Part shown: one piece after another, positions 1-10,603 of the stretch
How positions within the stretch are numbered: the first letter of the stretch is position 1
How the letters are laid out: the number at the start of each line of letters is the position of its first letter
From: Heliocidaris tuberculata
Taxonomy: Eukaryota; Echinodermata; Echinoidea; Camarodonta; Echinometridae
Direction: 5' to 3'
Assembly: GCA_025618425.1 (NCBI GenBank)
Contig: CM046842.1
Span: forward strand, 39,551,798 to 39,615,797
DNA: 64,000 bases
Program-made: the position numbers and the translations under genes
The notes under the pieces: generated by a model
Told to the model about the DNA's origin: nothing
The model's input: the letters and a program-made list of their open reading frames with translations, nothing else
Databases searched by the model: none

Positions 1-1500
1 CGACGGCCTGGCCGTCGATGGCCGTCGATTAATTTATGCCCTGATGTCGTTATACTATTCAACGTATGGGCGTCAAATATTACTTCTACAAAGAGGTATT
101 GAAAGTTTAATTGTAACACTCTCTACAGGCGTAAAAGTGACTCATGAGTAGACTACTGGACTCACCAGTACATGCTCGCCAAGATACATTGTAAGGGCTC
201 GTGCGGCACCCAGCTCGGAGTTGGGTTCCACCTGTGCACCTCTGTTATTTTTTATTTCCTTCATACATGTACATGTACTTCGTAACTGTTGACCTACATG
301 TACATGTACATGCATAGAAAGCCTGATAAAGTTCTTTGAGGTTGATTTTATACTTTCTACAGTGTATCTGTATACAAATGATCTTTTTAGGTGATAGGTA
401 CACTTGAAAGTACAGGAGTTAACCCCCTTCTTACTCTCGACAGACGATATTATCATTAGTGCAGTAACTGACCTGTGTGACCTCATACTGCATGCATACA
501 TGTACATGTAGGCATTATCTTGGAAGCGAGGCACCAGCAAATGTAATTAAAATTTCAAGACATCTTGAGGGACTGGATGGGGATAAAAAATGAACAAACT
601 GTGCAGGTGATGCTTACAATCAAGGAGAACGCCCTATTTGGAGGACAATGAATGTCCTCCATTAATTGCGTATACATGTAAGTCCCCACATCGATGAGTG
701 TGCTTGACCTTTCATCTCATGAACATTTCATGAACACGTTGTCCAGTTTGCCCACAAACTACTTGTACAATTGTATGAGCTACATATTTGACAGGTCGTA
801 AACTTTAAGTTTAGCTTGTGGTTTTAGACTTACATGTAGAATCAAGCTAGTAGATAAAGACACTCATGGTTTTTTAAATGTAAAGTTTACTTGAAGGCGA
901 GTTTTAATCCCCGCTAGAAAGTTATGTGCTGTGCAGACGTAATTAACTTCGAGGTTTCTCCAGCTTGTTCTTTAATATGATTGACCTCGCCAATCACGTT
1001 GAGGTTCTGGAACTTCCGGGTCAGTCGTATATGTATGGACCGAAGGCACAATTTTGAACGCATGCTATATGTATGCCCAGTGTGCACTCAAGACAGAACT
1101 TTCAGTTTTAACAACTGCTCGCTTGGCATGTAGTTTATAACATTGAGTGGTTGTTTGCGTTTTTGCGAATTTTCCTATATTCTTTTGTTTTTTTTAAAGT
1201 TCTTTTTAAGATTACCAGAGCTGTGTTACTTCTTCCTTGTATTTTTTTCCCCCAGATTTTTGTGCAGTAATTTAAGCTCTGGAAAATCTTAAAAATAACT
1301 CTTGTAACCTCAAAAACTCTCTGGAGAAAATACTTATAACTAAAAAACAACCAGTCCTGATGTGGTGGAATCTTTCTATTCTTTGGAAAATCTATAGAAA
1401 AGGTCTTACAAACTAACAAGATTTTTTATATATTTTTTTTGAATTGCACTGCTGGTCAGACAATACTACACCATTCTCAGGCCATAGCCAGCTAGCCAGC
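1..1500. other. no gene recognised; AT-rich non-coding
   Basis: I see no exon with protein similarity here. The first 30 bases are a small GC-rich inverted repeat cut by the window edge. ACATGTAC motifs recur near 268-310 and 500. Open frames in this stretch look random: no domains and low-complexity composition. Confidence 0.6.
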
Positions 1501-1504
1501 TTAC

Positions 1505-3440
1505 CCAGGCATCATCGTATCATCTTACTGCATTATCCCAGTTCAATGTTATTATCATAGGTGCTGGAAGATGATTGTAATCTGCAGGTTATCCCATAAG
1601 GCCCCTGTCCATTGCCCTGTGAAATCGAAGACACCTCGGCCTGAAAGCCTCCGAGAATACCTGTTCATAACTGTAAACTAATCATTGTGGTAGGCCCTCG
1701 AGAAGCTGATCATAATCCACTGGTTATTGTGTAAGACCAGTGTCCAGTGCTCAAATCGAAGAAGACACCCTAGCCTGCAAGTGCTTCAAGGATACCTGTT
1801 CATAACTGAAAACTAATCATTAATCATAGGCACTTGAAGGTGATCACAATAAGTAGGTTTTTGTTTGGACTTTGGAATTCCTTTCCCCTCCTCATTGCTA
1901 CAAATTCACTTTCTTAATTCATTCAAGAGAAAACTCAAATTATACCTATCTTTTAATAGATCAGCAATTTCAAAAATTGAATTACTATTCCCAACAGTAT
2001 GATTTTTCTTGGCTCTGTCGGCATTATATTTTTGTTATTTTACGCCTTTGTGACCATCAATTTGTCAAGCTTTAATAAGGCTTTTACTGATGGTCCTGTT
2101 TGTTCTTCTTAGTTTATATTAATTCATGTATTATACCTTGTATTTTGTTTTTACAGTATACATGCAAATACTTAATCTATATTTTGATGTTGTATGTTTT
2201 TTTTTTTATTGGAGGATTAAATAAAGATTGATTGATCTCATATGGCTCCTGCATGCCCTTCCTTCTCCAAAATTGAAGACATCCCAGCCTGAAATCTTTG
2301 AGAACACTTGTTCATAATTGAAAACTTTTCGTGGCTATAGGTCCATGTACTGTACATGTAATAGAAGCTAACCATCATCTTGCAGAGCCTCTGCCCAGTG
2401 CCCTGTTATCAAAGACACCCCTGGCTGAAACCATTTCAGGAAGATGTCTGTTCACACCTTAAAAATAATCATCGTCATGGGGGCTAGCAGTGTAGGTCTA
2501 CCGTAATTCCCTTCTTATCTCATAAGGCCCTTGCTGTTCTACATGTAGACACTCCCAGCCTGAAAACCTTTCAGAATATCCATTAGAATCTGACCATAAT
2601 CCCCTGGTTATCGTATAAGGCCCCAGTCCATTGCACTATGAAATCGAAGACACCCCAGCCTGAAAGCCTTTGAGGATACCCACTCATATTCGAAAATTAA
2701 TTATTGTCGTAGGTAGTAGATGCTGATCAGTAATCGCTTTTTTTATCCCTTGCGCCATGAAATTGAAGACACCCCAGCCTGAAACCTCTTGAGGATATAC
2801 CTTTCACACTTTAAAAATCGTCATTATCGTACATTGCAGGTCCTGGAATCTGAACATAAGCCGTTGGTAAAAAGTCCTTTCTATTGCTCTGTGAAATTGA
2901 AGGCACTCACGCCTGAAACTTGAGGAGACTTATTCACACCCCTAAAGAAGTCCTTGACATTGCTTACAGAGAAGCTTGCCGTGATCGTCTGGTTATCCCA
3001 TAAGGCCCTTGTCTGCTGCACTGAGAAACTGAAGACACCTCAGTCAAATACCCTTTTTTTAATGCCTGTTCATAACTGAAGACTAATCATTATCATTGCT
3101 GCTATAAGCTGACCATAACCCCCCCCCCCCTGATTATTCCATTATGCCTCTGAGTAGTCTCTGTGATATCGAAGACACCCCTGCCTGAAACATTTTAGTT
3201 CACTTGTTCATAACTTAAAACTAATGATTATCATCGCTGCTAGAAGCTGACCATGATCACCCAGCTATCTGGCTGGGCCCCTGTCCATGTGAAAATGAAG
3301 ACACCCCAGCTTTAAACTTTTTGAAAAAATATCCATTCATGACTGAAAACTAATCGTTGTAGTATGTTCTAGAAACCACAACCCCATGGATGTTTTTTTT
3401 TAGGCCCCTGGCCATTGTTCCATGATACATTGTATCACAG
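1505..3440. repeat. degenerate ~127 bp tandem array
   Basis: A block containing GAAGACACCCCAGCCTGAAA and CATAACTGAAAACTAATCAT recurs about every 120-140 bases, near 1628, 1755, 2276, 2411, 2540, 2645, 2765, 2895, 3029, 3170 and 3296. Each unit also carries a version of CCATAATCCCCTGGTTATCC and AAGGCCCCTGTCCATTG. The units are clearly diverged, so the array is old. It is interrupted at about 1865-2235 by a LINE 3' end. No coding potential is seen. Confidence 0.85.
1865..2235 (+). mobile_element. 5'-truncated LINE 3' end (CR1/L2-like)
   Basis: The frame beginning TGG AAT TCC TTT reads WNSFPLLIATNSLS, like the WNSLP motif near the C-terminus of CR1/L2-type reverse transcriptase ORFs, and is followed by stops. 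The sequence then runs as 3' UTR into an AATAAA and a GATTGATTGATC tail, typical of non-poly(A) LINE tails. It sits inside the 127 bp array, so it inserted after the array formed. The clade is inferred from the short C-terminal motif only. Confidence 0.6.
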
Positions 3441-4295
3441 ACAGCCGCAGACAAATCAGGCAAGCAGGTACAGAAAGTTTAAGGAAAATTAGACAACTAC
3501 CGGTAATAAGAAAGTTATGAATATTTTAATGACGTGAAAAACTAGGGAAAACAATAAAAATCCACTCTAGAGACAATTTTTTGTGGAAAGCAGTTTTGCA
3601 CGTAACAGAAAAGGCCAACCCTGCAATATAAAATTAAGAAGACAAAATAAATAAATAACTCTGTCATGAATTTGTGAAATAATTTGCTCACAACTTACCA
3701 ATTATTTTGTTTGTAAAATGTAATTTTTCAGTTTTTGTCTCACAATATGATTTCCACATCTCTACATGTAGACCTTAGCTTGTACACACCTTCACAAAAT
3801 ATTTCACAAATAAAAAAAATATTGAGAAATTGTATTCAAAATATTACTTACAGTGTGTGAAAAATCATAATCATTAAATTTTTATGTATATTGTTTTAAA
3901 AAATCATATTTTCAGGATTTTTACAGAACATTATTTACTCTGTAATGTACATAAATTCAAAAACATGTTATTACTATGAATACAACTTGGTTCAAGTTAC
4001 ATATACATGTATGAGGAAACCAATTCTTAGACAAATTTGTATTATTGATGTACAAACCAGTGAATTGTTGAGTGGTGAGGAAATGATGTACAGTTCATAG
4101 ACATTGATGGTAAATTTGCTTTTTTATCTATTCATTATTTATTATTTATTATTCATTTATTTTTATCTATTTATTAAATACATGTAGATCTGTATGGATC
4201 TATTTTAATAATTCAAAACTGAATAGACATCGGTACATCAGTACATGTACATGTAGTATAAGATGCACTATCCTACTGCCTTGACCTTTGCAATG
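3441..4295. other. AT-rich non-coding, nothing recognised
   Basis: Very AT-rich with short A and T runs and an ATTTATT-type simple stretch around 4130-4180. There is no exon signature on either strand. Confidence 0.5.
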
Positions 4296-4299
4296 AGAC

Positions 4300-4545
4300 T
4301 GAGAGCTTCAGTTCATTCTAGTGTGAAATGGAATTATCCGCGGTAGGGGGGTCATTCACATTGAGGTATTCAACCAGAGCCTAAGAGGTTCTCTTCCTTT
4401 GAGTGTGAAATGGAATTGTCCATAGCAGGGGTGTCATTCACATTGAGATATTCAACCAGAGCCTCAGAGCTTCTGCTCATTCTAGTGTGGAATGGAAGTA
4501 ATCATGGTATAGTGGTCATTCGCATCGAGATATTCAACTAGAAAA
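4300..4545. repeat. 82 bp tandem repeat, three units
   Basis: GTGTGAAATGGAATT or a close variant starts at 4321, 4403 and 4485, giving an exact 82 base period. Each unit also contains GTCATTCACATTGAG and ATATTCAACCAGAGCCT. Units differ at several positions. No function is inferred. Confidence 0.85.
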
Positions 4546-5540
4546 TGAGTGGGCCATGTTTAGTTCATACATTTATGTTTGCATTATTAGTCAACAATAA
4601 CAAATGATATTAAATGACACTGAACCATTGAAAGCATGGTATTTTTATTGCATATTTGGCAATTGTATAAAGGTGGAGTACATGTACATGTAGTAGTACA
4701 ATTTTTGCTCATACATGTACACAACTGTAGTAATAATTGGAGAGGTATTAAAGTTCAAGCTACATGTAAATGAAGAAAAAATACACATGTATCCAGTACA
4801 GTACTTTGCCCTTTAATATTGGGATAAGAAGCTCATTGCAGATTATGTGTATGTGGACCAGTTTGTGCATTAGTTGTCATACATGTACATGTATTGTAAT
4901 GTACAATGTACATGTACATGATTGCATTTTTATTTTTCATTTTTTGCAAACAGACAGATCAGACCCTGAGTACATGTACCTTCTCTAAAAAGAATTAGAA
5001 AATAATACATGTCAAAGAAACAAAAAAAAGAAAATCAGTCAAATTTGGGTCCCAGCAGTGCAATGAACACAGAACAGTGTCTCTTATTGTCAAGCAGGCC
5101 TGAAGATTTCTCTGCGACGTTCCACGACATCGGTGTAAATAGAACAATGGACTTCCCATTGATTTCGTAAGACGTTGAAGGCTATTCAATATCTCAGCAT
5201 GTATTTTCCAATTGGGTGGAAAGTGGGTATTGAGACTCCCGAATCCATCAATGAGTTTCGTATTTTTAAAAATCAATATTGAATTCCTCTCCTAGTGTGG
5301 TTTTCTTTGATTCACAGTCAGCACCTTTGGTTTGATTTCCCCGAGGGGTGCAAGTGAGTCCTAAGAAGTTTTAGAGCACAAATCCCTTTCAGCTATAATT
5401 TATGGCACAGGATGTGGCATACTGGGTCTGAACTTTCTGACATGTAGACTACATGTATGTATAATATTGAACTACAGTACATGTAATTCACCTCAGCTCT
5501 GAACTCTAGTATTCTGCAACACAGACTCCATAAATACATG
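4546..5540. other. non-coding, rich in ACATGTAC motifs
   Basis: ACATGTAC and its overlaps occur near 4680, 4880, 4910, 4970, 5450 and 5535. No protein-coding exon is recognised; the 93-codon minus-strand frame at 4995-5276 has no domain and looks random. Confidence 0.5.
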
Positions 5541-6141
5541 TACAGTCAAACCTGCTTTAGCGACCACCTGTCTATAGAGACAACAATTTTTGTTTCCCTT
5601 GAAAAGTGTTTCTCATTGAAACATGCATTAACCCTTTTCAAGACAATTGACCACATTTTGTGGTTTGGCTCAATAACTTTTGATTCAGAGCTCTAGAAAA
5701 TATACCAGATGCATGAGTAGAAAGAGCAAAAATTTCTGCACACACTAACATATTTTTGTTTCATGACCATATTGCGTTTGATGCCAGGAATTTTTAAAAC
5801 AAGAATAAGCTTTAAAATCCTTAAATTGGCAACATATTGAGAGATTCTAAATCATTGTTTTTCATCAAAATTGGCAATTTTTCAACTTTTTAACAAAATT
5901 TCTAACCAAGTATATTTTTTCAAAGACATTACATCTTATTAGAACCATGTAGCACTAAAAGAAAAATATTATTGTTGCCAATTTGAGGAACAAAATGTGA
6001 TCAATTTAGCCAATAAATAATTCCTGTCCTGAAAGGGTTAAAGGAACCTGTACACTGCATACATGTAAAGACCACCTGCTCATACTACAGACCGCTTTTC
6101 TTGTCTCCCTTGAGCGGTCTTTATATACAAGTTTCACTGTA
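5541..6141. mobile_element. MITE with TA-flanked CAGTCAAACCTG ends, split by another MITE
   Basis: The left end reads TACAGTCAAACCTGCTTTAG. The right end, reverse-complemented, reads TACAGTGAAACTTG. The two halves flank a complete second element at 5628-6041. Relatives without that insertion occur at 54985-55170 and 59769-59835, which establishes this as the older, interrupted element. The short inverted ends next to TA fit a Tc1/mariner-type non-autonomous element; that assignment is an inference. Confidence 0.75.
5628..6041 (-). mobile_element. piggyBac-like MITE copy 1 (TTAA target)
   Basis: Bounded by TTAA on both sides, with inverted ends beginning CCCTTTCAGGACAG and CCCTTTTCAAGACAATTG. 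It is the reverse-oriented copy of a family also present at 8586, 14021, 24616, 25588 and 56640. A TTAA target duplication with ends starting CCC is characteristic of the piggyBac superfamily. There is no open transposase, so it is non-autonomous. Confidence 0.8.
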
Positions 6142-7945
6142 GTATGGCACTGAGCACTATTCCATAAAGACTCAATCTTAGTCTAATTTCGCCAGTCTCT
6201 GGGTGTGTCAAGGAAATGGGTGTACATGGAGTGCATTTATCGATCTCTGCTATGTGGATAGGAGCCCTACACTCAAACACAGTATGTGGGACACTGTGTA
6301 CTACTGTATGTACAGTACGATTCCAGTGTACTCCTATGCAAAAGATACATGATTTGATATTTGATGAAAAAGGACATCAATTTATACTTATTGTCACATT
6401 AGAGCCACTTTAGTGTTCGTACGGATAAACTTGTTTTGCCTGTATATGCTGTTAATTTGTGAAGGGACTTCCCCCCCCCCCAAAAAAAATTGTATTGAAA
6501 TAGTACAGCATTTTTCTTTCTTCGAGCACTGACAAGGTGGCTGGTCGCATCAATCGCGAAGGGTGTTGTTTCATCCCCTGGTAAAGGTTGATAAGTGCAG
6601 TAGACTGTGCAATCCACATGACATAGTCTTTCAGTTCAGACTCTGAACATTATGAATTACACCTAACAAGGTATTTTTCGGGGGGGGGGGGGGGGGGGCC
6701 CTGGCCCCCTCTGGATCTGCCCCTGGACTACATGTACATTGTGATGCAAGGAGCAAATAGCAACTGTATAAATAGCCATTCTTCTGCATATGTCAGAACC
6801 TTTATTTGCGGTCGTGATTCAGAGCACCATCGGTTTACATTTGAACATGTAAACATCCTATTCCAGAGAGCAATATTTAGATCATGATTTCAGGGTTTGC
6901 CATCCTCACAAGGTCTTTGCACCATTTCCTTGTACTGTACATGTACAATATAGAACTGAACATGCTGATAATGTATATATCTGAACCAATAAATACATGT
7001 ATCTCCAGATTTGGAGAGCAAGATAGATTGGACATTCTCTTTTCGCTGACATAATTTTCAGAATTTGACTCATTAAGATAGTTCTGTATGTAGGTGAAGT
7101 GTTTAAGTAAATAACTGCAAAATCGATAGGATGGTGCATTAAAATTCCATTGAGCCATGATGCACGCGGATTTACACTCTTGTTGCGCTGTGTAACAAGC
7201 GCATATAGGTCAAATCTATAAATGCATTGACCCCAAAATAATGAATGCATATTTAGAGATGACTGGCACATGTAACATCCTATTGCTTGAGCCCACGGTT
7301 CTAATTTAGTTCGTGAGCAAATTTGCTTTAAGGGCTCTTGGGCTTTCCCTCCCATCCATAAAACTGCTGACTAAATCAATTCCAATGTACATGTATATAA
7401 ATTTGTTTCTGAAATGTTATCTTTTTACCTTCAGCCAGCTTTAGGGGTTAACTTATTTCAGGACCTCAATTTGGCATTCGGCTTAATGGTCATAAATATC
7501 AAAAAGGGCCTCTTCTTCCAGAACATTATCTTCAGGAAAACAATTGTCTCGAAGATGTAAGTGCAAACCCACTGGCTAATAGGAACCGACTGGTAAAAGG
7601 CATCCGCAGGCATCGCTTAACAATCGTCTGCCTGGTGTAATGCTTTGGCTGTCATTTTAGATCAGAGTAACCCGTCTGCGGAGATGGGCTGAAGGGTGGG
7701 GTAAAAAATGAGCAGGAAATCATGGCAGGAAATTCAATCTGGTTATGAGCTGATTATAGTTCGATCATGGCCGCAGTCTCCATCAGCTGTAGAGTTTTTT
7801 AACCCTTATGTTACTGCGATCGTACAGTACCACAGGATTGCAGATGACGTTGAGTTTGGGGCATGCAGTTGCGAAAAAAACCGTCAAGACGTAATTTTGC
7901 AAGGCTGATTACAAATTATTCATTAAGTAATTGTGTATTGTGAGG
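6142..7945. other. no gene recognised; one less AT-rich stretch
   Basis: Holds a C run near 6471 and an 18-base G run at about 6680-6698, followed by CCTGGCCCCCTCTGGATCTG, a transposon-fragment-like sequence. About 7530-7905 has more balanced base composition, is not repeated elsewhere in the window, and could be regulatory. Open frames here show no recognisable domains. Confidence 0.45.
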
Positions 7946-7949
7946 CAGT

Positions 7950-8589
7950 GGAATCATCAAAATGATATCAAATGAATTCAGTCTTGCTAAAAATTACATA
8001 CACTACACTAAACATCCACTACTACATGCAGATATTGCTATATATGGGACTACAGTCACTACACCTGTGGCATTGATATTGGTCCAAAGATTTTACTTAA
8101 ATTATATATTTTGAATATGAGGACATTTCAAGATCAATCCTGTTTCTTGTGACGTTGGTACCATGTCTATGATACATTTATGCTTATTTACATTTACATT
8201 TACATTTACATTTATATTATGCTTATTTACATTTACATGTCTTTATTTATCAAAAGAAACAAACTACTGTAAACATTCATTACGAGGATAGCAAATGCTT
8301 TGTATATTATACATGTACATGTATGTTTATACATTTTCTTATTTATTTTTTTGTTGCTGTTAGGAGTTTATATTCTTGATTAGTCGTGTTTTTTTTTTTT
8401 TTTACTATTGTTTCTAATTATTGTTAACAGGGCCTTGTGGAAGACCACTACTATTTGTGATTATGAGTCACCCTGTCTAAATATAAATAAATTAATAAAT
8501 AAACATACTGTTACATAAATTTAGTATTAAACGAATGAGAAAGCTCACAAATTATTTTTCAACTTTCCAGAACTCAACCATCTCTTTAA
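7950..8589 (+). mobile_element. diverged TTAA-type MITE, same family as 51608-51980
   Basis: Contains GGAATCATCAAAATGAT, TATGGGACTACA, TTTTGAATATGAGGACATTT and the end GAACTCAACCATCTCTTTAA. These also occur in order at 44225-44455, 51608-51980 and 61410-61784. An unrelated ACATTT simple repeat (about 8188-8245) lies within it. The right TTAA is shared with the piggyBac-like copy that starts at 8586. Confidence 0.6.
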
Positions 8590-8973
8590 CCCTTTCAGGA
8601 CAGGAATTATTTCAGGGCTAAATTGATCACATTTTGTTCTTCAAATTGGCAACAATAATATTTTTCATTTAGTACTACAAGATTGTAATAAGGGGTAATG
8701 TCTTTGAAAACAATATACATGGTTAAAAGAATTGGCGAAAAGTTGAAAAAGTTGCCAATTTTGATAAAAAACAATGATTTTGAACCTCTCAATGTGTTGC
8801 CAATTTAAGGATTTTAAATCTTAAATATTGTCATATAACAAAAATGGACACAGTGTATGCAGAAATTTTTGCTCTTTCTACTCATGAATGTATCTGGTAT
8901 ATTTTTCAGGGCTCTGAATCAAAAGTTATTGAGCAAAACCACAAAATGTGGTCAATTGTCTCCAAAGGGTTAA
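8586..8973 (+). mobile_element. piggyBac-like MITE copy 2
   Basis: Starts TTAACCCTTTCAGGACAG and ends CTCCAAAGGGTTAA, with internal landmarks CTTCAAATTGGCAACAATAA and AACCACAAAATGTGGTCAAT shared with the other copies. The 61-codon minus-strand frame inside is not conserved among copies, so I do not call it a gene. Confidence 0.85.
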
Positions 8974-9490
8974 CCCAGGGTACAAGAAGTCCTCAATGCC
9001 ATACTCTTATAACATCTTGTCTATAGCATTGAGAGCATTGTAATGAAAGTAGGGATTCTGTAAAGTGATTATCCAACATCATCAAATTATCTCGTCGGTA
9101 ATTCTGTTTATTACATTAGAGGCTTCCAAGATTAGACCCGTTTGGAAGTATTATAGACAAAGATGTACATGTACTGAACATTCATTTGCATTTGTATATA
9201 CGTCACTGACATAATACTGTAGACTCAATGTACATTTAATGAGTGGGAGACTTCCCTTAGATCACTGTATTGGCCTACATGTACACTTCAACATTTCCAA
9301 TTTGTTGACAAAATAGAGATCACGTATTTTCATTACAAATACAGAATATTACACATTTAAAGTTTTCACTCCAGTTTTTTTGACAACAGTATAAATATTT
9401 CCCCCCCAAACCTAGTTATAATTGAAGCTCTATTTGTACCAGTATTTTTTTTTTTTTTGGGGGGGGGGGGGGAGGGGAATTCCTCCTCAA
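8974..9490. other. non-coding, includes T and G runs
   Basis: AT-rich sequence with a T run followed by a G run at about 9445-9472, and ACATGTAC motifs near 9170 and 9277. No exon is recognised. Confidence 0.5.
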
Positions 9491-9692
9491 CACTGTACAC
9501 AGCAAAAACGCTGTTCAAAATTTCGCTGTTTAAAATTGTGTTGTTTAAAAAACGGAACCTGTATTTTAAACAACTGCTGTTTAAAGACATCAATGATATC
9601 GTACAATAATCTTTTAAACAACGTTGTTTAATAAGATTGAAAATTTGCGCTAGATGGGTTTCCTTCTCCGCCAAACATGGCCGGGCTTCATC

Positions 9693-9762
9693 ATGGCGGA
9701 TGACTTTGTGGTTGACATGTTGCAGAAGTTCCAAATGCCGGAGCTGATTGATACATTCAGAG
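9693..9762 (+). pseudogene. captured first exon of a SAM-like protein, copy A
   Basis: An ATG opens MADDFVVDMLQKFQMPELI followed by DTFR, and the frame runs into a good donor (G|GTAAGC) at 9763. The pattern LxxFxMPELIDTF resembles the first helices of SAM-type domains found in many invertebrate regulatory and transposon-associated proteins. No following exon is present, so this is a fragment carried by the surrounding palindromic element. It may be an element-derived exon or one captured from the host; I cannot tell which. The domain call rests on 23 residues. Confidence 0.45.
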
Positions 9763-10131
9763 GTAAGCATTTAGACTAAGATATTCTGATCAAGTTTATA
9801 CTCAAGACATATTTGTGCTGCCATGACATCTATTTGTATCTAGATCGAAGCCACAGTCACATAATTAATTATGATTTAGACCTGCAACTTTGCAAGTTGC
9901 CCTTCCAGCGCAGCACAGCGCAGTTTAAGCTGCACACAGTGAACGCGCGCGTGGGTCCAGTATACTGTGTGCAAATAACTTAAACTGCGCTGCGCTGCAA
10001 AGTTCCAGACCTACATAATTTATTTTGTGAATATGGTCTAGATCTAGACATCATGTAGATGTCACCGCAACACAAATGTGTCTTGAGTATAAACTCGATC
10101 AGATTACAATATATTTAATCTAAATGCTTAC

Positions 10132-10168
10132 CTCTGAACGTATCAATCAGCTCTGGCATTTGGAACTT
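10132..10168 (-). pseudogene. captured exon, inverted copy B (5' truncated)
   Basis: Reading on the minus strand, this gives KFQMPELIDTFR followed by the same GTAAGC donor. Against copy A it shows two base changes, both at third codon positions and silent, whereas the adjoining intron-like sequence differs much more. The start codon region is missing, so the copy could not be translated as it stands. Confidence 0.5.
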
Positions 10169-10603
10169 ATTTGTGTACAACAGCCTTAAACAACCGTGTA
10201 TGTTTAAACACATCTGTAGGCCCTATAATGTTTGAAACAATTATTTTGAACAATTAACTTTGAATGTATTTTTTAAACAACAGTTGTGCAAAAAGTTTTA
10301 AACAACTTAATTTAAACAACCTAGATGTTTTAAACAATTTTTTTTAAACAACAAATATTTTAAACAATAGTTGTGAAAAAGTTTTAAACAACTGTGTGTG
10401 TTTAAACAACTTAATTTAAACAACCCAGCTGTTTAAAAGCCGTTTAAAAAAAATTGTTTAAAATTTTAAACAACAGGCTGTTTAAAATTTAAACAACTGT
10501 AGTTGTTTAACATTTTAAACAACAGTTGTTAGAGTGACCGGCTTAACCAGCATTGTTTAAAAATTTTGAAGAGTTGTTTAAAATATTTTTTACTGTGTGT
10601 ACA

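Larger units (their letters stand above)
9494..10603. mobile_element. palindromic element with GTTTAAAC-type repeats and inverted exon copies
   Basis: The outer ends read TGTACACAGCAAAAACG and, reverse-complemented, TGTACACACAGTAAAAAA. Both flanks are packed with TTGTTTAAA and its complement, about thirty occurrences in total, like the subterminal transposase-binding repeats of cut-and-paste elements. Inner arms at about 9710-9960 and 9970-10170 are inverted copies of one another, each containing the same coding exon with its splice donor. The centre holds matching GCGCAGCGCAGTTTAAG-type sequence. Superfamily unknown. Confidence 0.7.

Noticed and set aside
142..540. 132-codon minus-strand open frame
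   Set aside because: No domain, contains repeated ACATGTAC translations (MHVHVHV), no splice or codon support.
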